A stretch of DNA of 36,236 bases from Desulfuromonadaceae bacterium (GCA_028687585.1 JAQTZV010000042.1:1-36236), one strand, 5' to 3'. Shown: positions 1-6,880, numbered from the stretch's first letter. A program made the numbers and translations. Notes: generated by a model from the sequence alone, not told the origin.

Positions 1-127
1 ACTGGGGTTGGTCTCATTCATGGACCAGCACCACCGACTTCAACACACTTCATGAACCGCCGTGTACGGAACCGTACGCACGGTGGTGTGGGAGGACGGC
101 GGGAGTAATCCCGCCTCCTACCCGATT
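1..127 (+). mobile_element. 3' end of a group II intron (domains V and VI)
   Basis: Only the tail of the intron is in the window. Positions 54-90 fold as a domain V hairpin: a CCGCCGTGTACG arm, a GAAC loop, and a return arm CGTACGCACGGTGG with a small bulge. Positions 91-126 fold as domain VI: GGCGGGA at 98-104 pairs perfectly with TCCCGCC at 109-115 around GTAA, and AGGA at 93-96 pairs with TCCT at 116-119. The unpaired A120 sits about 7 bases before the likely 3' splice site (CCCGAT, near 126/127), which is where a branch-point adenosine belongs. The reverse transcriptase/maturase would lie off the left edge. Bases 1-53 are probably the end of domain IV. The exact splice site is inferred. 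Confidence 0.8.
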
Positions 128-333
128 TTATGGACGTGTGCGCTGCCGGTATGCGGCCACCGTCCCTTGCAATCACCTTGGGAAGTCATAGATCATTGTG
201 TAAAGGTAAATACGACAGTGCGGCAGGCTGGGATGAAATTGCGGCTCGCTTTATGAACACAGAGCGGGTCACCATTGCAACCTGCCATCGTTGTGCATTT
301 TTGTCCGCTCAACATTTTTTTTGGCAACGCCGG
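128..333. other. intergenic stretch next to the intron, no gene recognised
   Basis: This stretch lies between the intron 3' end and the stop codon of the small four-Cys gene. A long open frame crosses it on the + strand (130-585), but that frame runs antisense through the small gene and has no recognisable motif or ribosome binding site. An inverted repeat, CGCCGG (329-334) with CCGGCG (341-346), straddles the stop codon of the small gene. It lacks a following T-run on either strand, so I do not call it a terminator. I see nothing else here. Confidence 0.5.
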
Positions 334-552
334 CTAATTTCCGGCGATAATCTGTTTTGCTCTTTCCGTGTTGTTGGGAAAGAGGTCTTGCGGAACTTTT
401 TCTCTGCCGACAGCCTCGTAGATCATATGTCTGGCGCAGCCGCTGTTCTCTTCACGGCAGTACCTGATCTTGATGACTTCCGCAGTCGAAGGCATATTCG
501 CCATCTTGTCATTAAAAAATATGCACGTTTTAAGCAGTTCACAGTCAGCCAT
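334..552 (-). CDS. small conserved four-cysteine protein, function unknown
   Basis: 72 residues. I recognise it only as a kind of short protein common in Geobacter relatives; no function is known to me. It has four cysteines (C4, C10, C32, C39) spaced Cx5C and Cx6C, many charged residues, no signal peptide and no membrane segment. It should therefore be cytoplasmic, and it might bind a metal or an Fe-S cluster (inference). The start was set at the ATG at 552, not at a longer upstream start, because a G-rich ribosome binding site (GGGGGG, then AAATGAT) sits directly before it and the residues from MADCELLKTC onward look like the conserved part. It is transcribed divergently from the DnaJ-like gene across a 272-base gap. 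No terminator with a T-run follows it. Confidence 0.75.
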   Translation of the reverse strand: MADCELLKTCIFFNDKMANMPSTAEVIKIRYCREENSGCARHMIYEAVGREKVPQDLFPNNTERAKQIIAGN

Positions 553-759
553 ATCATTTCCCCCCATAGTATGCAGGTACAATAGCAAACTGAAGCAATA
601 ATTTATACACAATGTTCGGGATGACCCCGCTTTGTTCCAAGATTTATAAATAAGGGCCAGGGATGCCGATAATAGTTATTTTGCAGCCACTGGCGACGAT
701 ATTCAACAACTGCAATTGACACAAGTTTATTTATTTTTACTTGATCGTTTTTGCCACCG

Positions 760-788
760 TTGACACCGGGACAAACAGCGCTTACACT
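760..788 (+). promoter_or_regulatory. sigma-70-type promoter of the DnaJ-like gene
   Basis: A perfect -35 TTGACA (760-765) and a -10 TACACT (783-788) are separated by 17 bases. They end 36 bases before the DnaJ-like start at 825. An AAGGA ribosome binding site lies in between. No CIRCE element or heat-shock box was seen. Confidence 0.6.
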
Positions 789-824
789 CCATCAGTTTTT
801 TAGAACTGAAAGGATGATGAAGCT

Positions 825-1730
825 ATGGCACAAGCAGATTATTACAGGGCCCTCGGGGTTGAAAAAGGGGCCTCGGCAGACGATATCAAGAAGGCTTTCC
901 GCAAGCTCGCGGTCAAATATCACCCGGACCGTAACCCGGATAACAAGGGCGCTGAGGATAAGTTTAAAGAGATCAATGAAGCATACGCAGTTCTTTCCGA
1001 TCCGGAGAAAAAACAGCAGTACGACACCTTTGGTTCCAGCGGCTTCCACAATAAGTACAGCCAGGAAGATATTTTCCGCGGCTTTGACTTCGGCAATGCC
1101 TATAAAGATATGGGTGGCGGGGGAGGAGGTGCTGAAGATATCTTCTCGCGTCTGTTTGGCGGTTCATTTGGCCGTGGAGGTGGCCGCGGCGGATTTCGCG
1201 CTGCACCGCAAAATGGCGCTGACCACGAAATGGAGCTGACCATAAGTTTTCGAGATGCGGCGCAGGGTGCTGAAAAGCAGATCGCATTCAGGCGCAATGG
1301 CCAGCGGGAAGAGCTTAAAGTAAAAATCCCCGCAGGGGTTGATAATGGCAGCAAAATCCGTATTACCGGCAAAGGGGCCCAGAGCGACAGCGGCGGATCT
1401 GCCGGTGACCTGTTCCTGATTCTCCATGTCGCACCTGATCCGGTGTTTACCCGTGACGGCGGCGACCTGTTTGTCGAGCGCCACATTTCCTTCAGTGCCG
1501 CCTGCCTCGGAGTTTCTCTCGACGTACCGACCCTGGAAGGAGATAAGCGGATCAAAGTCCCGGCCGGCATTCAGCCCGGCACCAAAATCAGGCTGAAGGG
1601 ATGCGGCATTAAGTCGCTCGGTTCAAACGCTAAGGGTGATTTGTATGTGAAAGTCGGGGTTCATATTCCGGAAGCACTGAACAGTGAGCAGAAGAAACTG
1701 GTGGAGGAGTTGGCGGGGAAGGGGCTGTAG
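825..1730 (+). CDS. cbpA: CbpA-type J-domain co-chaperone (DnaJ without zinc finger)
   Basis: 301 residues, close to the usual length of CbpA. An N-terminal J domain (about 1-70) carries the HPD motif at 33-35, which stimulates DnaK ATPase. A Gly/Phe-rich linker (about 95-130, with runs of glycine) follows, then two DnaJ C-terminal substrate-binding domains (about 135-295). The four CxxCxGxG zinc-finger repeats of true DnaJ are absent, so this is a class B DnaJ/CbpA-like protein. It is cytoplasmic, working with DnaK on non-native proteins; CbpA family members can also bind curved DNA. The start ATG has AAGGA about 10 bases upstream and a good sigma-70 promoter at 760-788. It stands alone, convergent with ispF. 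The symbol rests on domain layout, not on a search. Confidence 0.88.
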   Translation: MAQADYYRALGVEKGASADDIKKAFRKLAVKYHPDRNPDNKGAEDKFKEINEAYAVLSDPEKKQQYDTFGSSGFHNKYSQEDIFRGFDFGNAYKDMGGGGGGAEDIFSRLFGGSFGRGGGRGGFRAAPQNGADHEMELTISFRDAAQGAEKQIAFRRNGQREELKVKIPAGVDNGSKIRITGKGAQSDSGGSAGDLFLILHVAPDPVFTRDGGDLFVERHISFSAACLGVSLDVPTLEGDKRIKVPAGIQPGTKIRLKGCGIKSLGSNAKGDLYVKVGVHIPEALNSEQKKLVEELAGKGL

Positions 1731-1742
1731 ACAAAATCATTT

Positions 1743-1845
1743 TTCACCACGGAGACACGGAGAACGTCAAAAACAAAAAAACTTTACGGTTTACCCCAAA
1801 GACCTCACGCTTATACCTTGGTTTTCTCCGTGTCTCCGTGGTGAA
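1743..1845. repeat. 22-bp perfect inverted repeat between convergent genes
   Basis: Positions 1743-1764 and 1824-1845 are perfect inverted copies of a 22-base sequence (TTCACCACGGAGACACGG followed by AGAA). They are separated by 59 bases of A-rich sequence. The element sits between the convergent ends of the DnaJ-like gene and ispF. A transcript could form a long hairpin with T-rich flanks, so it may act as a two-way terminator. The core CCACGGAGACACGGAG is one I have seen dispersed in many genomes, so a REP-like repeat family is also likely. Confidence 0.7.
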
Positions 1846-1858
1846 TTGTTTTTCGATA

Positions 1859-2332
1859 TTACTTTGTTACCATCAACACCACCGCATGCGCCGCAATTCC
1901 TTCACCGGCGCCGCTGAAACCAAGCCCCTCCTCGGTCGTCGCCTTGACATTAACCTGTGAAACATCGGCATGCAGCGCCCTCGCAATATGTTCCCGCATC
2001 GTCTGAATATGCGGCGCCATCTTCGGTAACTGGGCGATAATAGTGGCATCCATGTTGCCCAGTTTGTAGCCGCGCTCCTCAGCAAGCCTCATGACATGCG
2101 CCAGCAGCTTCAAACTGTCCGCTCCCTTATAGGCCGGGTCGGTGTCGGGAAAATGTTTGCCGATATCCCCCTCGCCGATCGCCCCCAGAATGCCGTCAGC
2201 AATGGCATGCAGCAGCGCATCGGCATCGGAATGCCCCAGCAGCCCTTTCTCCCACGGGATGTCCACCCCCCCCATGATCAGTTTTCTTCCCTCCACCAAC
2301 CGGTGGACGTCGTAGCCGTGCCCTATGCGCAT
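1859..2332 (-). CDS. ispF: 2-C-methyl-D-erythritol 2,4-cyclodiphosphate synthase
   Basis: 157 residues, the normal length for IspF. The enzyme cyclises CDP-methylerythritol 2-phosphate in the non-mevalonate isoprenoid pathway, in the cytoplasm, as a trimer with a divalent metal. The family signature GxDVHR is present near the N-terminus (MRIGHGYDVHRL, with D8 and H10 as metal ligands), followed by GHSDADALLHAIADG and the C-terminal TTEGLGFSGAGEGIAAHAVV. The start was moved inward from a longer open frame to the ATG at 2332. There MRIGHGYDVHRL begins exactly as in the family, and GGAG lies 8 bases upstream. ispD, often adjacent or fused, is not in the window. The promoter must lie in 2333-2722. 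Confidence 0.95.
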   Translation of the reverse strand: MRIGHGYDVHRLVEGRKLIMGGVDIPWEKGLLGHSDADALLHAIADGILGAIGEGDIGKHFPDTDPAYKGADSLKLLAHVMRLAEERGYKLGNMDATIIAQLPKMAPHIQTMREHIARALHADVSQVNVKATTEEGLGFSGAGEGIAAHAVVLMVTK

Positions 2333-2479
2333 GATTCTATCTCCTGATGATTGATTAGCGAATTGCTGTATATACGCTGCGACCTTGACCGGCATAGGTG
2401 TCATAGACATGGTGATAGACCCGGTCGCTTCATATCGAAGATCTTTTTACAGAAATTGGCTATTCCTTCGCATTTTGCT

Positions 2480-2518
2480 ATTGGTCAGCAACCTGCTGAC
2501 CAATTTGTGCTGCACAAA
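2480..2518. promoter_or_regulatory. two adjacent perfect palindromes, possible operator
   Basis: ATTGGTCAGCA (2480-2490), ACC, then TGCTGACCAAT (2494-2504) is a perfect 11-base dyad. It runs straight into a second dyad, TTTGTGC (2504-2510), T, GCACAAA (2512-2518). Neither is followed by a T-run on either strand, so operators or structured RNA are more likely than terminators. They lie about 150-190 bases upstream of the ispF start. Confidence 0.5.
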
Positions 2519-2554
2519 CAACTGCCGATGGGGCGGCTCACCTATCATTTGGTC

Positions 2555-2661
2555 TTCTATAGACAACTTAACGGTAAATGAAAGATTGTTTTTCGACTTT
2601 CCGTCTATAGAAAAATTATTTAGTTACGAAGTGTTACGCTGACTTGAATAGTTCTATAGAC
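2555..2661. repeat. three TTCTATAGAC sites at even spacing, one inverted
   Basis: TTCTATAGAC occurs at 2555-2564 and 2652-2661. Its exact inverse, GTCTATAGAA, is at 2603-2612. Centres are 48 and 49 bases apart. The core TCTATAGA is itself palindromic. This looks like a set of protein-binding sites; the winged-helix tail of the neighbouring AlbA_2 protein is one possible reader, which is a guess. Confidence 0.45.
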
Positions 2662-2722
2662 AATTTTTGCTTAATAAACGCCATTGATTCAGCTTCGTTT
2701 CGTCCATAGGTAGCGCGTTACG

Positions 2723-4531
2723 TCAGCTATTCACTACCGTCCTGTATCCCTGCTGGGGATGCTTGGGATGTGCCGGATAACGGGGCTCCAAAACACCACG
2801 CCTTACCATGGGCGCAATATAGTGATTGCGAACACTGTCCGACTCGCGGCTCAACAATACAGCTAATGTTCGGAGTGTTACAAATTCTTCGGCACATAAC
2901 TCCACAATGACCTTTTCCATCAGGTTTTTAGCGGCCCGGCCTTTCTCTCTTACCTGCGCTGCAATGGCCAAAAGTTTCGCGTAATGTTCGGAGTCCGGCT
3001 CGTAATGTTCGGAGCTTACAACGTAATGTTCGGAGCTTCCACTGAACAAATCCGCTTCCGATGAACTACCCAATTGATAACGGGTCCCCCGACCATGTCC
3101 GGAACTCTTCAGCCAGCCTTTATGGGTCAATGATTTCAGGCACTCGCCGATTTCTCGGGAATGTTCGCGGCGATACTGCTGGATATCGGCATTGGTCACC
3201 GCTCCGAAGCGATGGGCAAGCACAAGAACGATCCGATCCAGTTCCGAAAGTATGTTGTATTCGGCACCGACGATCCCCCGCAATTCACTTTCTACATGTT
3301 CCGGGATCATGCTGATCATCGGCAAAGCCACCGATGTCATCTCAAGGTCAAGCTTCTCTGTCACCAGTGGTCTGATCCAAGCCTGCTCGCGCCAGGCCCG
3401 GAGAATCTTTTGGAAACCGGAACCAGCTTTCTCCCCAAGCCCGAGCATCTGAAACATCTTCTGCAGATGAGGGTTGCGCGGATCGCTGACACCTCCTTCA
3501 TAAAGACGTGATAAGGGAATGCGCAACCGGCCGGGGTTGGAAAACTGAAAGGCATCCGGCCGCTTGATCACCGTGATGGGACGGGACGAAAGATGATCGG
3601 CATGGATAAGGGTATTGACCAGTGCCTCGCGCAGGGCCTCATGGACATGAGTTTCGCCACGTCGAACCGTGTCCTTATCAAGTTGAAAAGGGAGATCGAG
3701 ATTACTGACCAGCCTGCTGTACACCCGGTAATAGAAATTGAACAGATTCGGCTCCCAGCTCCCGTCAATGGTAAGTCGATAGGTCCAGCGCCGGTCTGCA
3801 TCGGGTGAAAGCTGCTCCTGGTAATCGAGGTGATAGTGCGGCAATGCATCAAGAATGCTCCGCTCTTTGCCAAACATAAGAAGTCCGGCAATGGTCAATC
3901 CTTCCTGACCATTCTTCCGGTCACGGTGCCATCCCCCAAGCCGGAAGAGCAATTCCGCATCGTCAAAAGCCAGAAAAGGATGGTCCGGTTCACGCGAGGC
4001 AAAACGTTGACGAAACGCCCTTAACGTTTCATTGTCCAGGTCGGCCAGACCGAAATTATCCAGTATGGCCAGATCCTGCGGCGAACTGTCGGCGTCGCGC
4101 AGCATCTGCCGAACTTCTTCCTCCGTGCAGCGGTAATCACCCTCAAAGTTCCGCTTGTAAGTACCCAACATAGGGTTGCCGTTGATATAGACCGGACGAT
4201 GACTCCGGTGGATGCGGGGAACATGGATAATGACAACTTTGGCGGAATTGATTTCAAGAACCTGCATATCGGCCTGAGAGCTGGCCGGATAGCTGACTTT
4301 CTGGGGATTATTGTGCCCGTCCCAAAAAGTCTTCAGGAGCCCCTCGGGATTTGAAACCCCTTCGATCTCAAGATTCTTTGTAACCCCAAGGATCAGGTAG
4401 CCACCATCGGTGTTGGCAAAAGCCGACAGCGATTCCCATAGCGACTTGGGCAAGCCACCCTTGGCCGACTTGAATTCGGTGTCCTGATCTTCACCAATGT
4501 CGATTCTTTTAAGCAGCTCTTCTAGATTCAA
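2723..4531 (-). CDS. Schlafen/AlbA_2 domain protein with GHKL-type ATPase and winged-helix tail
   Basis: 602 residues. The N-terminal AlbA_2 (Schlafen-fold) domain spans about 1-130 (EFKSAKGGLPKSLWESLSAFANTDGGYLILGV). A middle region follows, then a RecG-associated ATP-binding domain at about 300-390 (HEALREALVNTLIHADH; NPGRLRIP; GLGEKAGSGFQKI). The C-terminus is winged-helix-like, broken by a linker with three 7-residue SSEHY repeats. The family is annotated as regulators or nucleic-acid binders and often sits inside type I restriction operons. Its biochemical role here is unknown. The start is a TTG with a perfect AGGAGG 7 bases upstream; no in-frame ATG is available. It is the last gene of the island, 158 bases after the nuclease-like gene. 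It is less AT-rich than its two partners. Confidence 0.85.
   Translation of the reverse strand: MNLEELLKRIDIGEDQDTEFKSAKGGLPKSLWESLSAFANTDGGYLILGVTKNLEIEGVSNPEGLLKTFWDGHNNPQKVSYPASSQADMQVLEINSAKVVIIHVPRIHRSHRPVYINGNPMLGTYKRNFEGDYRCTEEEVRQMLRDADSSPQDLAILDNFGLADLDNETLRAFRQRFASREPDHPFLAFDDAELLFRLGGWHRDRKNGQEGLTIAGLLMFGKERSILDALPHYHLDYQEQLSPDADRRWTYRLTIDGSWEPNLFNFYYRVYSRLVSNLDLPFQLDKDTVRRGETHVHEALREALVNTLIHADHLSSRPITVIKRPDAFQFSNPGRLRIPLSRLYEGGVSDPRNPHLQKMFQMLGLGEKAGSGFQKILRAWREQAWIRPLVTEKLDLEMTSVALPMISMIPEHVESELRGIVGAEYNILSELDRIVLVLAHRFGAVTNADIQQYRREHSREIGECLKSLTHKGWLKSSGHGRGTRYQLGSSSEADLFSGSSEHYVVSSEHYEPDSEHYAKLLAIAAQVREKGRAAKNLMEKVIVELCAEEFVTLRTLAVLLSRESDSVRNHYIAPMVRRGVLEPRYPAHPKHPQQGYRTVVNS
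2981..3043 (-). repeat. three 21-bp tandem repeats encoding the SSEHY heptapeptide
   Basis: GTAATGTTCGGAG begins at 2981, 3002 and 3023, exactly 21 bases apart. On the coding (-) strand each unit encodes (S/D)SEHY plus two variable residues, and the array forms a linker before the last helical segment of the AlbA_2 protein. A fourth copy of the core TAATGTTCGGAG lies at 2864-2875 inside the same gene but in another reading frame. Confidence 0.8.
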
Positions 4532-4641
4532 ATGCCGACCTCCTCATCCCCAAACACTTACACCAGTTTTATGAATTACATGATTCGATATGCAAAATGA
4601 ATTCTGCTTTCATCTCGCCTGCCATGTGTAGAAGGAGTTAT

Positions 4642-4665
4642 GATGCCGTCCCTCAGGGCGGCATC
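4642..4665. terminator. hairpin between the nuclease-like and AlbA_2 genes
   Basis: GATGCCGTCC (4642-4651) pairs over 10 bases with GGCGGCATC and neighbours (4656-4665), with one G-T pair and a 4-base loop. On the - strand it lies 25 bases after the stop of the nuclease-like gene and before the AlbA_2 start. No T-run follows on that strand, so it could weaken but not clearly end transcription, or it could protect an mRNA end. Confidence 0.4.
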
Positions 4666-4689
4666 AGCTTTTGTGGCAATTACAAGAGT

Positions 4690-5943
4690 TCAAACCTTCA
4701 TTTTTGGCCTTACAGAAATTTCAAACATTGTGCCATTTGAACTAAAACTCTGAAAAATTTTGCTACCCTCTCGTTCTAATTCAGTTGTGTAATAATCACT
4801 TCCACCTTGATCCTTCGATCCCATTTCAAATTTATTTGTGAATTCAAAGGCTTTTTCAGCTGTACTATCAACTATTAAATGTCGTAATTCCTCATTTAAA
4901 CCTTTAAAAGCCTCTATTGTCACGTCATCTGAAATTGGCAATATCTGCCGAATCCCTACGTATTTTCCTCTATCTGTTGGTTGATGCGACTCTGGTTTCA
5001 TCACTCTGGTCGATTTGTTACGTTTGCTCTCTAATTTATCACCTACTTTCTTTTGGGCAGCTTCATCATCTCCTGCAAAAGAAAGGATTTTTGCGTGATG
5101 TAACTCAGTCATTTCTTTAACAAATAAATCATCACTATTTACTTGCCATTCCCGTGCAGAAGCCCGCTCTACATTCTTTAAATCAGATACTTTCTTTTCT
5201 TCACCAGGCGGATCAACAATATAAACAGTAACGGAATTTGAAGTTAAGTGGGTTGCGACTACATATGAGTCTGGGGCCGGCATTGCATTAAATATTATTG
5301 AAGGTAGTTGTTCAGTTCCCCTTCTTATCTGATCCATAGCAAGGGCTTTAGATGTCTGATTTCCTTTGCACTCTACTATTTTTATTATTGAGCGAGAGTT
5401 ATCAAAAAAAATATAATCCGGTGATGCACCATATTGCTGCTGTACTGACCAACACGGGTCATCTAACGCAAGTGACACGTCAATTGAATTTGGAGTACCC
5501 AAAAAATTAGCCATAATATATGAAGCCATGCCGACACCAACTTCATCTGATAACAATGCTTTTTGGTGGAAATCAATATCACTAGCCACATCACTCAAAC
5601 GTAGCTGATTTTGTTTTGGCGTTGGGAGAGCAAATGCCCAAATGTACCTAATAATTGCCCAAGTTGAGCTTAAATCTGCAAGGTTTTGAATGGGCGGGGT
5701 TGTCGTTACACCAATTGAATGGAGTAGTGAAAGTGGCTTTATCGTAATATCTTTGTGAGGGGCAAAAATCGGCACTGTTGTGACCGGAGATTTCATTTGA
5801 GGTATCGGTTTTTTTTGTCTATTGGCCTCTAATATTCGTACATTCTGCTTCTCATGTATTTTGTTAACTAAATCATTTGATGATACAACTTTTACTTTTC
5901 TGTCTGCGACCAGCCCTTGGACCCACTCATCAATTGTAGGCAT
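4690..5943 (-). CDS. PD-(D/E)XK nuclease-like protein, family not recognised
   Basis: 417 residues, cytoplasmic, no membrane segment. I do not recognise the family. The middle has the spacing of a PD-(D/E)XK nuclease core: helix residue E134 (SDEVGVGMASYI), then P175-D176 (SPDYIFFDN), then E191-C192-K193 (IKIVECKGN) 15 residues later. This is the layout of restriction-like endonucleases that cut DNA with a metal ion. The N-terminal 90 residues are Pro/Lys-rich. The last 110 residues are unlike anything I know. The start is the ATG at 5943, with GGGGG about 7 bases upstream. It lies 87 bases after the HEPN gene and is clearly more AT-rich than ispF or gpsA, suggesting transfer. Defence or DNA processing is inferred from fold and context; the nuclease call is from motif only. 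Confidence 0.7.
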   Translation of the reverse strand: MPTIDEWVQGLVADRKVKVVSSNDLVNKIHEKQNVRILEANRQKKPIPQMKSPVTTVPIFAPHKDITIKPLSLLHSIGVTTTPPIQNLADLSSTWAIIRYIWAFALPTPKQNQLRLSDVASDIDFHQKALLSDEVGVGMASYIMANFLGTPNSIDVSLALDDPCWSVQQQYGASPDYIFFDNSRSIIKIVECKGNQTSKALAMDQIRRGTEQLPSIIFNAMPAPDSYVVATHLTSNSVTVYIVDPPGEEKKVSDLKNVERASAREWQVNSDDLFVKEMTELHHAKILSFAGDDEAAQKKVGDKLESKRNKSTRVMKPESHQPTDRGKYVGIRQILPISDDVTIEAFKGLNEELRHLIVDSTAEKAFEFTNKFEMGSKDQGGSDYYTTELEREGSKIFQSFSSNGTMFEISVRPKMKV

Positions 5944-6030
5944 AAATTAACCCCCGCAGAAATAATGTAGACTATGAAAAATCCAGCTGGCCTGAGACAA
6001 ACTAACAAAAATTCATATATTACATGTTTC

Positions 6031-6702
6031 TTACAGGCTCACTCTCGCTATAAAGTCTGTTACACCTTGCATCATCAATTCAACCTGGCTTTTCTGATAT
6101 TCCGTATAACACCCGTGTGCAGCTTTATTTCGTAAATCCAGCCATCCCGTGACATTTTTTTGATCCAGTTTTGTATAAACGCCTGCCCTTGTTAGCTCAG
6201 CATTAAGAACATCTGCTTTCTTTGCAACATCTTTCCCATCTCTTTGAAAAATAATTGGAACATCATGCTTCTCGCAAAGTTGTCGTAAATGTTCTTCAAG
6301 AACGCTTCCAATCATCACTGCTGCCGCATCCTTATAGTCTTCGGAAAGCAGATATGAAGCCATATCAAAAAAATCTGAGAAAATTTCAGCGGAGACCAAG
6401 CCCTTGGTAGAGAAGATCCATCCGCCTTCAAATTCTGTTTTCATAGCCTGTAATAGAGCAATGCCCGTTTTTGTTGCTGTTGGGTCAGAGCCCACAACAT
6501 ATTGATCAAATTGTTTGTAAAATGGGTGCATATTTCCATAGACTTTTAAAATAAACGACAAGCAGGCTGTTCGAAAAGCGTGGGACATGGGGGAATCAAC
6601 CGAAGAACCTCTTCCGCTCGACCATGCTTTCGCAGTAAGTACAACTTGTTGCCCATCTTTGATTAACTCTTCGACTCTTTTAATGATGTCAGCAAGTTTC
6701 AT
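6031..6702 (-). CDS. HEPN-domain protein, possible RNase
   Basis: 223 residues, cytoplasmic, mostly helical. The C-terminal half contains the helix GSVLEEHLRQLCEKHDV (about 132-148) and the motif RNKAAH at 191-196, an exact RNxxxH. That is the catalytic signature of HEPN ribonucleases found in toxin-antitoxin, abortive-infection and CRISPR effectors. The N-terminal half (about 1-110) is unassigned. The start ATG at 6702 has GGGAG 7 bases upstream. It lies 43 bases after the stop of an hsdS remnant and leads the three-gene AT-rich island. A role as an RNA-cleaving defence effector is inference; HEPN domains without activity also exist. No MNT-type nucleotidyltransferase antitoxin is next to it. 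Confidence 0.75.
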   Translation of the reverse strand: MKLADIIKRVEELIKDGQQVVLTAKAWSSGRGSSVDSPMSHAFRTACLSFILKVYGNMHPFYKQFDQYVVGSDPTATKTGIALLQAMKTEFEGGWIFSTKGLVSAEIFSDFFDMASYLLSEDYKDAAAVMIGSVLEEHLRQLCEKHDVPIIFQRDGKDVAKKADVLNAELTRAGVYTKLDQKNVTGWLDLRNKAAHGCYTEYQKSQVELMMQGVTDFIARVSL

Positions 6703-6745
6703 GTAATTACTCCCATAACAAACTTATAAACGTTTTGAGTTAAGC

Positions 6746-6880
6746 TTATACCGTCACCTCCCACGAAAATCAGCTTCGGCAGCAGTAGATCGCGGGTTTG
6801 GCGGTTTTGGTTTTTGTTGTTCATACGTCGGCGGCGGACCAGAGTTTCTTTTCCAGCTCTATTGAAAGTGATTGTACCAA
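6746..6880 (-). pseudogene. deletion scar: hsdM 5' end joined to hsdS 3' end
   Basis: Read leftwards, a TTG at 6880 with GGAG just upstream opens a frame giving LSIELEKKLWSAAD, the typical N-terminus of a type I DNA methyltransferase subunit HsdM. It stops at 6821-6823. From 6824 another frame gives NQNRQTRDLLLPKLI, the typical C-terminal signature of the specificity subunit HsdS. Ignoring one extra T in the ATTTTC at the end of that motif, it finishes as KLISWEVTV and a TAA at 6746-6748, the usual HsdS ending. The whole interior of hsdM and hsdS is therefore missing, with the junction near 6815-6827. No hsdR is in the window. Both signatures were recognised by eye and the segments are short, so the call is good but not certain. 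Confidence 0.7.

Larger units (their letters stand above)
2333..2722. other. 390-base non-coding region between ispF and the AlbA_2 gene
   Basis: It contains the ispF promoter (not pinpointed), two perfect palindromes (2480-2518) and three copies of TTCTATAGAC (2555-2661), listed separately. Two overlapping + strand open frames (2351-2581 and 2385-2642) have no ribosome binding site or recognisable motif, and I do not call them genes. The sequence is AT-rich, like the accessory genes to its right. Confidence 0.5.

Noticed and set aside
130..585. 151-codon + strand open frame
   Set aside because: It runs antisense through the four-Cys gene, which has a strong ribosome binding site and conserved-looking sequence; the + frame has neither.
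1100..1570. 156-codon - strand frame opposite the DnaJ-like gene
   Set aside because: Pro/Ser/Arg-rich shadow of the Gly-rich coding strand, no ribosome binding site, no family pattern.
2351..2642. Two overlapping + strand open frames upstream of ispF
   Set aside because: No ribosome binding site or motif, and they cross the palindromes and repeat sites.
2555..2661. CRISPR-like array of TTCTATAGAC
   Set aside because: Only three 10-base copies, one inverted, and no cas genes.
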